Source: Valencia hispanica (taxonomy: Eukaryota > Chordata > Actinopteri > Cyprinodontiformes > Valenciidae). Taken from it: DNA of 64,000 bases. Below the pieces are notes generated by a model. That model searched no databases. It had not been told where the DNA came from and saw only the letters and a list, made by a program, of their open reading frames with translations. The stretch lies in the NCBI GenBank assembly GCA_963556495.2, contig OY747716.1, forward strand, positions 11,918,571 to 11,982,570. Direction: 5' to 3'. Positions 57,296 through 64,000 of this stretch are shown one piece after another (within the stretch, counting starts at the first letter, position 1; every line of letters starts with the position of its first letter). A program made the translations under genes and the position numbers.

Positions 57296-57735
57296 CCAAA
57301 AAGATCTAGAGAAATTCATCCATGCGTGTATCTTTAGTCAGATTGATTACTGCAACAGTGTCTTTACAGGTCTGTCTAAAAAGTCAATCTGATGATCCAG
57401 AACGCTGCTTCTCACATCCTCACTAAAACTAGGAAAGTAGAGCACATCCCTCCAGTTCTAAAGTTCTTACAGTGCCTCCATGTTATCAGTTTGTATGCTC
57501 CTCTAATCTGGAACAATCTTCCAGAAAACCGCAAAACTGCTGAAACACGAAGTTCATTTAAATCAAGGCTTAAAACCCATCTGTTTAGAGATGCTTTTGA
57601 TAAATAATCACTGGAACATCATTAATTCAGGTCTGGATTGCAGCTTTTCATTACTTCTCTTTATTTTGCCAACATAATGCATGGAGAAGCACGTTGAACT
57701 GCCTTGTTGCTGCTATTACAAATAAACTTGACTTC
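57296..57735 (+). pseudogene. L2-like LINE C-terminal fragment and tail
   Basis: Encodes SQIDYCNSV-like residues near 57338, IQNAASHILTKTRKVEHIPPVLKFLQ at 57392-57470, then jumps to [32 protein letters not shown]. About 250 bases of the C-terminal region are deleted compared with the related copy at 60640-61025. The 3' end is GAACTGCCTTGTTGCTGCTA..AATAAACTTGACTTC. Confidence 0.8.
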
Positions 57736-58152
57736 ACTAAAACTGAATCTTATCGGCAGCTTCATTTGATTTAGTATTCTAAACTAATTTCATCTTTGTT
57801 CAGTTGTAACATTGTGTTATTACAATTACAGCATGTAGAAAATATTTTTATTTGCTTGTGAAAATTTAAGGGAAAATAGTTAAAAATAAGATCTTTACCT
57901 ATTAACACTGTACTGATGGATGGAAACATGCATTATAAGCTACATTGTTAAGCAATGAAGCTGGAGAATATTTGCAGCAAGAGAGTTTCTGGATATCATC
58001 AAAAGTTCAGTTTCTTCCATAAGACAGATGTCAGTGGTTCAGCCAGAAGAATAATTTCCAACAAGAACAACAACACATCACCGCTGCAGGAGAGTTGTTA
58101 AGAACAGAGAGGACATGGAACTGTTCTAATATGACGAACAGATTAATTTGTA
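57736..58152. other. no gene seen
   Basis: AT-rich unique-looking DNA leading into the microsatellite. Confidence 0.4.
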
Positions 58153-58172
58153 ATACATACACATATACATAT

Positions 58173-58223
<51 letters not shown>

Positions 58224-58236
58224 TATATATATATAT

Positions 58237-58308
<72 letters not shown>

Positions 58309-58310
58309 AC

Positions 58311-58360
<50 letters not shown>

Positions 58361-58436
58361 ACACATACATATATACATATATATATATACACATACATAT
58401 ACACATACATAGATATATACACATACATATACATAT
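58153..58436. repeat. compound (TA)n/(CA)n microsatellite, ~280 bases
   Basis: Alternating TATA and CACA blocks. The longest pure (TA)n is near 58246-58300. Several 60-110 codon frames read YIYIYI or THTHTY on both strands and are artefacts. Confidence 0.97.
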
Positions 58437-59605
58437 TTGCCAAAGTTTGTGGCTCTACGGTGATATTTTGATTGAACTGTTTTGTGTTGTTTTTGTTTTA
58501 TTTATCCAGACCTTTGTCTATTATCACTTGTCTCTTTATCTTGTTCTGTACCGTTTCCCAAGCGTCATCCTCAGTTGGTCCCAACTTGATGGAGAAACTG
58601 CTGTGGTGTCTCCAGTGGAAGAAGTCAAATCCATCTGATTCAAACAGCTGTGAAATTGAGTTGGAAATGAGTCTGTGGCCGTGAACGAGGTGAGGTAAAA
58701 AATCAGGAAAAAGCGGGGGGGTATGTTCGATGGGGGCTGAACGATAACCCGGTCATTCGGAACCCAGCTCTTGGGAGAGAGCTGCTTCTAAACGGACACT
58801 CCTATTCCGGGAAAAAAAGGGTCTCATTATGGAAAAACTCAACGATAATCTCCTTTGATAATGATCTTCCCCTGGTCCTCAATATGGAAGTGTTTTTTTT
58901 CTTTTTATAGTGAGAGGATTCAGTTGGCAACTTTTCATTCATTGATTATATGGAGATTCCACAAATGGAGCTTCACTTTTACATCAAGGATCAAACTGAC
59001 AAGGGAACAAACATCTTATATCTACTCCCCACTTCTCCTCGTTTACAGTTATCGTTACAATACTGAGTCAAGGACACATCCTATAATCCTGTAGCATTTA
59101 TCCATATAAGCCATCTCTACTTCATGTTCTATCTCACTTTGGTTTTGCGTTCCCAGAATGCTCCTGGAGGTTTCCATTACCCCATTAAGCCTTAGCAGAG
59201 AGATAAGGCTGTGAGCGCACTCTCCTGAGCTCCCAAACACACACATAAGCAGCAAGCTCTCCCCCTCTGGGGGCCTCGCTGTTGTCAAGAAGAGCATAAA
59301 CATACACATCCAGCCTGCCCTGTCTGCTTCCTCTGATCAGTGGTCAGTGTGCGTCGTCCTGTGTGGTCTCCATCTCTGCGATCTTAAGAGTTGTTGTTTG
59401 TCTTTTATTTTTGCTGATCCTGTTGCCGTACCCTTAAATTATGTTCCAAAGAAAGGAGGAGTCATGCATCTGGCCCTGGAAACTAGCAGCAGCAGCAGCA
59501 GCAGAAGATCATCTAAACAGCAGGGCTGTAAAGTTGCTTCTCTGGACAAACTTGTGAAAAGTTTAGAAACATCTCATGGAGCTAGTATAAATTAATAATG
59601 CCTTT
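58437..59605. other. mostly non-coding; weak exon candidate at 59347-59595
   Basis: The frame at 59347-59595 ends YVPKKGGVMHLALETSSSSSSRRSSKQQGCKVASLDKLVKSLETSHGASIN, with the six serines coming from an AGC run at 59487-59504. A pyrimidine-rich stretch precedes it (TTGTCTTTTATTTTTGCTG). It could be a terminal exon, but I do not recognise the protein and there is no other support. Confidence 0.2.
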
Positions 59606-59609
59606 TTTA

Positions 59610-59785
59610 AAGGTTTTTTTGTGGCACCAGGGGCATTTATTTGGAGAAGTCAGACAGGGAAAGAAGGGGGAAAGACATGCAGCAAAGGTCCCAAAATCTG
59701 GACTCAAACCCCAGACGGCTGCATCAAGGACTAACCTCTGAAAATGGGGCAGCCGCTCTACCTCTACACCCCGCATCACCCCACA
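59610..59785 (-). mobile_element. tRNA-derived SINE, minus strand
   Basis: Reversed, it starts GCGGGGTGTAGAGGTAGAGC (A-box region), has GGGTTTGAGTCC as a good B box, and continues GGGACCTTTGCTGCATGTCT. This head is shared by a common fish SINE-like repeat. Confidence 0.75.
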
Positions 59786-59845
59786 GATTAATGACTTGGT
59801 AGTCAGATGCTTTTCACACATCTCACATGTTTTTTAGAAGGTTTT

Positions 59846-59879
59846 CACATGGGAATTTCCCATGTGATCACATGTGATC
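59846..59879. repeat. three overlapping perfect palindromes
   Basis: CACATGGGAA-T-TTCCCATGTG (59846-59866), CATGTGATCACATG (59861-59874) and GATCACATGTGATC (59866-59879) share arms built from CATGTGA. Confidence 0.9.
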
Positions 59880-60639
59880 TTGCCCATATGAAATCCATCT
59901 GTTTTTATCCGTAAGGATGTGCTCACATATAGTATGCTCAACATGGAAAAATTCTCTATAAAGCCACACTTCTTGACACATTTCCCTGATTTAGTGGACA
60001 ATATGTGTGCATTATCGTGACAACGGTCGGGAAAAACAAAATGTGTGAGATGGACTGTTGTATTGCTCTGATCGTCTCAGCTGCGACTGTAAACCAGCAT
60101 TTTGATTCACTCCCTGCCAGGAGCAGGTTCCCAAAGGATATCATCGAACCCAAATGTGCAGACCAAACTCCAGAGAACTAGAGACAAATCAAAGAATCAG
60201 AATTTAGTGGCTCATTTACACTTATTTTTGGATGGAAAGAAAGCTACACTGGATTTGCCACTGCCGTCCTACACAGTCCTCTTACTTCCTTAGCAAAATC
60301 TTTTTTTCTGGCAGTAATGATTTCCAAATTAAAGAGTGTTGTTGTTAGTGCAACTCAGTAGCACTAAGTATGGAGTGTTCAATGTTTTAAAAAAACATCT
60401 GATTTTTTTAGTTTATGTCTGGTCAGGGCTGATTTTACTTTAGGTCTGGGACATCAGACTGACCATCCATCTTGGGTCCTGGGGAGGGACCTAAGGAGGG
60501 ATAGATAAACTGTGTCTTCAGTGGTCATTGGGGGAGAGGCAAGGTACACCCTAGACAGGATGCCAGTCCATCAGAGGGGAACATTTGCCTCGTTTTGACT
60601 GAGTGGTAGGATGTGGGTAGGTCCGGGTCGGTATATGTT
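59880..60639 (-). other. no gene; common repeat fragment at 60520-60590
   Basis: GGCAAGGTACACCCTAGACA..GATGCCAGTCCATCAGAGG at 60538-60580 belongs to the repeat family seen at 36180 and 62366. The rest is unremarkable. Confidence 0.5.
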
Positions 60640-61025
60640 TATCTTTAGGCAGATTTATTACTGCAACAATGTCTTCACAGGTCATCCTGAAAAGTCAAAT
60701 CCAGAACGCTGCTGCTCGCGTCCTCATTAGAACATGAAAGGTAGAGCACATCACCCCAGTTCTAAAGTCCTTACACTGGCTCCCTGTAGCTCAGAGAATA
60801 GACTTTAAAATAATTTTACTAGTTTATAAATTGAATAGTTTATCATTGAATGGCTTAGCACAACACTATGTTGAAGATCCGTTGTCACTATATCAACCCC
60901 CCAGACCACTCAGGTCTTCTAACTCTAGTCGCCTCAGCATCCTTAGAATCTGAACCAAGCACGGAGAATCAGTTTTCAGTTCCTATGCTCCTCTTATCTG
61001 GAACAAACTTCCAGATCACTTGAAA
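60640..61025 (+). pseudogene. L2-like LINE C-terminal fragment, 3'-interrupted
   Basis: Degraded frames encode DYCNNVFTG-, IQNAAARVLI-, [21 protein letters not shown] and YAPLIWNKLPDHLK-like segments, with a frameshift after AGGTCATCCTGAAAAGTC. It is the same family as 57296-57735. Similarity stops at AAAGCTGCATTG near 61030, before the expected end, where the G/T-rich sequence begins. Confidence 0.75.
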
Positions 61026-61935
61026 GCTGCATTGTTCTTCTTGCGTGCGGTGGGGGGTCTTCGCTTTGTGGGTGAGGGATCGGTGAAACCGCCGTGATGC
61101 CACTTGTTGTCTTGCCCCACTTGCGGGCACCGTTGTGCCTGGGGGCTTCATAGTGCTGTGTTCGGGGGTGTTGTTTGATTGGGCGGTGTGTGTTTGTGCT
61201 GTGCAGTGGGAGGGGAGGGGGTTAGAGGATGGTGGTCCCTGCATGGATGCGGGCTGGTGTCCGTGTTCCTCAGCCCCCTGTGCGGGTATCACCTGTTCTG
61301 GTGGCGTCCTCTGGCGGGGAACTGTGTCCTGCATCGTGCAGTTAGTTAATGGGTTGGATTGGTCAGGCACTGGTGGTCAGGGAATTGGGAATTGCTGGAG
61401 ATGCAGAGCTGTCCCTGTGGTCTGATCATGACTGTTTGGTTTGTGATATGTTGTTGGATTGTTGACAGAGGAAGCCCTAGAAAGGATGCACCGGTGGGTG
61501 GTTGTTCAGGTGGGTCTGGGGGGCTCATTGTGGGCTGGGGTGGGGATGAATGCACTGCAGGGACACTGGGGTTTCATTGTTTGGTGGTAGCTGTTAGGTG
61601 GCTCGACGGGGGTCAGGTTGGGTGTCTCCACTTGATGGTTCTATGTGTTTCGTGCTTGGTTGGTTCATTGGGTTGGGGGGTTTGAATGGTCTTGGTAGGA
61701 TGCTTGGTCTTGATGCTTTGCAGCATGCAGGATTGAGAGTCAGGAGCTGGTTGAGCTCAATGTCCAGGTGCTGGCTGGGCTTGGCCTGGGGATGCTGTCC
61801 GTCTGCTGTGGCTATTGGTGTGGCGCCCAGACATGGGGCGGAGGGGCATTGAGATGTTGGCTGCGGGGATTGGCCCGGGGTGGTAGTGGTGCATGTCGAC
61901 CATCGGCTGGCCATGAAAAAAACCCACAGCAATTT
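61026..61935 (+). other. G/T-rich, strand-skewed segment of unknown origin
   Basis: About 900 bases with strong G and T excess on the plus strand. They begin abruptly after the LINE fragment and end before AATTTCTAATATAGATTTCT at ~61930. Overlapping frames of 84-133 codons occur on both strands because stops are rare in this composition. The W/C/G-rich plus and P/Q/T-rich minus peptides have no motif. It may be an unrecognised LINE 3' UTR, since the L2 3' UTR at 9095-9420 is also G/T-rich. Confidence 0.5.
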
Positions 61936-62192
61936 CTAATATAGATTTCTTAGCAAAAGCAGTAATGCTCCACTTCTAAAAGTAAATCCGTTGGGCTTCT
62001 ACCTGGTATGCAGACATTAATTCTGAGTGCCACACTTCCCGACAGGACAAATAAACAAAATAAATATTTAAGAAAGCGGTATGGGCCTGCTGTATGGTCC
62101 GCTTTTACAATGGAAACAGACAAATTGGCGTACCGACCCTCACTGTACAAATCAGTGGAAACGAGGCAAAAGAGATAAACGGGATGAGTGAT

Positions 62193-62355
62193 CTAGAGAA
62201 ACCAACTGACCAAAAAGTCATGTTTTTGGACCGTGGTAGGAAGCCGGAGTAACCCTGAGGGACGCATGCACAGGGAGAACATGTACGCTTCCCAGTTCGG
62301 GATTTGAATCCAGGACCTTCCTGCTGCAAGCCAACGGTGCTAGCAACAGTGAAAA
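62193..62355 (-). mobile_element. common fish SINE-like repeat, truncated copy
   Basis: AGTCATGTTTTTGGACCGTG, GGAAGCCGGAGTAACC, GCATGCACAGGGAGAACATG and CCAGGACCTTCCTGCTGCAA, in this order, match the next copy. The tail side is missing. Confidence 0.8.
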
Positions 62356-62365
62356 ATAATCGATA

Positions 62366-62695
62366 TCCATCCATCCATCCATCATCTATACTGTCTATCC
62401 TTTGAAGGGTCGCAGACAGACAGGTCACCAGTCCATCGCAGGGCAATCCAGAGACCCACAGGATAAACAACCATGCATGCACACACTCATACCTAAGGGC
62501 AATTTAGAAAGACCAATTAAGCTAACAGTCATGTTTTTGGAAGGTGGGAGAAAGCCAGAGTACCGGGAGGGTACAGGGAGAACATGCACAGGGAGAACAC
62601 TTAAACTCCATTCAGAAAGACCCCAGACCAGGATTCGACCCAGGACCTTCCTGCTACAAGGAAACAGTGCTGCCAACAGCCAAAAGGAATCAACA
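62366..62695 (-). mobile_element. common fish SINE-like repeat, near-complete copy
   Basis: (CATC)n at 62366-62386 is the tail. It is followed by TCGCAGACAGACAGGTCACC, GGGCAATTTAGAAAGACC, the AGTCATGTTTTTGGAAGG block and AACATGCACAGGGAGAAC. The reversed head GCAGGAAGGTCCTGGGTCGA resembles a B box region and matches the head of the 15178-15677 SINE (GAAGGTCCTGGGTTCAATT). Confidence 0.85.
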
Positions 62696-63831
62696 AACGA
62701 ATTAACTAATGTGAGATTGCCAAAACACTGATCCAAATGTTTGAGCATTAAAAGAAGTAAAAACTAATTAAACAAGTAAACTTTTAAATATGGCACCAAA
62801 CTCAGACAGCCCAGCAAATGGGTTTATTTCGAGAAAGCACACTCCAACTGTTAATTGACAAATTTGACGGCATGACATTCCTTGAGGCGGTTTCCTTGCT
62901 GGTATATGTGTGCGTGATGGAGTAGGGGCCCCTGTGGCTGTGCAGGACTGTGTGTGTGTCTCCACCAGTGGGATCCTCATGATGACTCATCTGGATAAGT
63001 GGCAGTGGGCTGCTACGGGGCAGAAATGGAAGGCTCACCGAAGAGAGAAGTCGCGGAGACAGATAGCGGTAATTGCCAGTGTGCGGAGGAAAATGGACAT
63101 TAAGAAAAGCAGGCCTCATCATTAAGCCTTTAAATGTGCACGCGTGGGAGCTTTTAAGGAAACAACTAAGAAGGAAAGACAGGGAACAGAGTGGAGAGCT
63201 GAAATGGTTATAAAACATCAAAAGTTTCTCGGAATGAGAGAGTAAAAAAAAAATCTTCTCTGGTCATGATGATAAAAACCAACACGGTGGTGTTATTAAG
63301 GACCGAGTGCCACAGGGACAGGAGGAAGGACCGGATAAAGTACACTTAGTGATCCACCCAGAGGAGTCAATATATACAGTATTTCACCAAATACCCAGCT
63401 GATTCAATTATGGGGAGTCATCATTGGGATAAGTCCGGCCTGGGGTGAGCTTCGTAAATCTGAGATGAAGCCAGGCCTTCGAGTGAGGTGTGTGGGAACT
63501 GAAAGTGCCCTCGGGTTGGCGGCTGAGATTTACAGCAGCAGACATAAAGTAAAATTTAAAATTGAGGGTGGAAGATAGCACATTTTGTCTTCCTGTCCGC
63601 ATTGTGTCCTTGTGTAAATCACACAATCTGTGGGTGCCAAGGTTGAGGATTCAATTCCAGCGAGGCCATCTTACTGTAGAAAACACATAGCTGCTCTAGC
63701 TGCACTCTACTGCAATCATTTTAGTGGGTTTTCCCAAAACCTGCAGTCCAGATTAAAATGATGAAGCCCAAAATGATGATTCGGCATGCTCAGGCCTTAC
63801 TCACACAGCGAATAAAAGACAATACTATAAT
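62696..63831. other. no gene seen
   Basis: Frames of up to 139 codons (62802-63221 minus) show no recognisable domain. A B-box-like GGATTCAATTCCAGC near 63647 is isolated. Confidence 0.35.
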
Positions 63832-64000
63832 GCTTTCACACCAGCCCTGTTTAGTCTAATTTAATCAAACTCTAGTTCGTTTGCCCAGAAAGTCCGGTTG
63901 GTTGTGGTATGAATGGGCAATCGTACTCTGATGTCGACCAAAAAAGCGAACCCTGGTCCACCTAAAAACCTAGGTCTCGGCTAGGCTGAAATAAACTCTG
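63832..64000. mobile_element. DNA-repeat end, cut off by the window
   Basis: TTCACACCAGCCCTGTTTAG, TAGTTCGTTTGCCCAGAAAG, AATCGTACTCTGATG and GCGAACCCTGGTCC resemble a fish hAT-type MITE rich in GTTCG/CGAAC motifs. It continues beyond the window. Confidence 0.5.

Noticed and set aside
58031..58443. Open frames of 93-115 codons reading YIYIYI/THTHTY on both strands
   Set aside because: They are translations of the (TA/CA)n microsatellite.
61135..61932. Proteins of 84-112 codons on both strands of the G/T-rich block
   Set aside because: Overlapping opposite-strand frames with extreme composition and no motifs. The open frames follow from base skew.
63640..63660. tRNA or SINE head from GGATTCAATTCC
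   Set aside because: An isolated B-box-like match with no convincing A box or cloverleaf.
1..64000. A bacterial-type system, CRISPR array, LTR retrovirus or rRNA/tRNA gene
   Set aside because: No regular spacer arrays, no LTR pairs or gag/pol motifs, no rRNA or foldable tRNA seen. The repeat content is that of a fish chromosome.

Overview
The window looks like intergenic or intronic DNA from a ray-finned (teleost) fish. It has no long open frames other than transposon genes. It is packed with fish repeat families: L2-type, Rex1-like and Rex3/RTE-like LINEs, several Tc1/mariner families, hAT elements with 8-bp target duplications, and tRNA-headed SINEs. Microsatellites ((TATC)n, (TA/CA)n) and CpG-poor AT-rich unique DNA fill the rest. 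I see no operon, rRNA, CRISPR array, phage or recognisable complete host gene. The species cannot be fixed from sequence alone.

Layout. 0-15 kb: an inverted-repeat pair (722-1625 and 11815-12916) brackets an L2 LINE with an intact 566-codon reverse transcriptase frame (3483-6973, minus), a Rex3/RTE-like stub (7529-7881), a second L2 family (8013-9524, plus), decayed Rex1-like RT (9600-10640) and a TIR element (11077-11804). A minus-strand tail of the second L2 family lies at 14579-15060. 15-30 kb: a 500-bp SINE with a perfect 14-bp target duplication (15164-15691), two dead Tc1 elements (16782-17857 and 23341-24888), a near-perfect 41-bp hairpin in a hAT-like repeat (25707-25800) and a 614-bp hAT derivative with a BED-finger exon (28515-29128). 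30-48 kb: mostly unique DNA, then a minisatellite (35785-35935), a Rex1-like endonuclease (37785-39800), a scrambled Tc1 (40880-41839) and a Tc1-like element (42066-47654) split by a second copy of the first L2.

48-64 kb: mostly unique DNA. It holds two facing first-exon-like fragments, a P2X7-like cysteine-rich exon (51637-51862, plus) and a THAP-domain exon with one nonsense codon (52114-52515, minus). A three-level nest of hAT elements follows (52949-55132), then L2 tails, a 280-bp (TA/CA)n tract, a strongly G/T-rich stretch (61026-61935) and back-to-back SINE copies (62193-62695).

The genes do not work together as a pathway. All are transposon genes or fragments, nearly all broken. The L2 reverse transcriptase at 4191-5891 is the only long intact frame, but its endonuclease is broken, so the copy is probably not autonomous. 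LINE machinery would have mobilised the SINEs in trans, and the Tc1 and hAT derivatives would have needed transposase from elsewhere. The least explained item is the THAP/P2X7-like pair. Family names rest on remembered motifs and end sequences, not on database searches.
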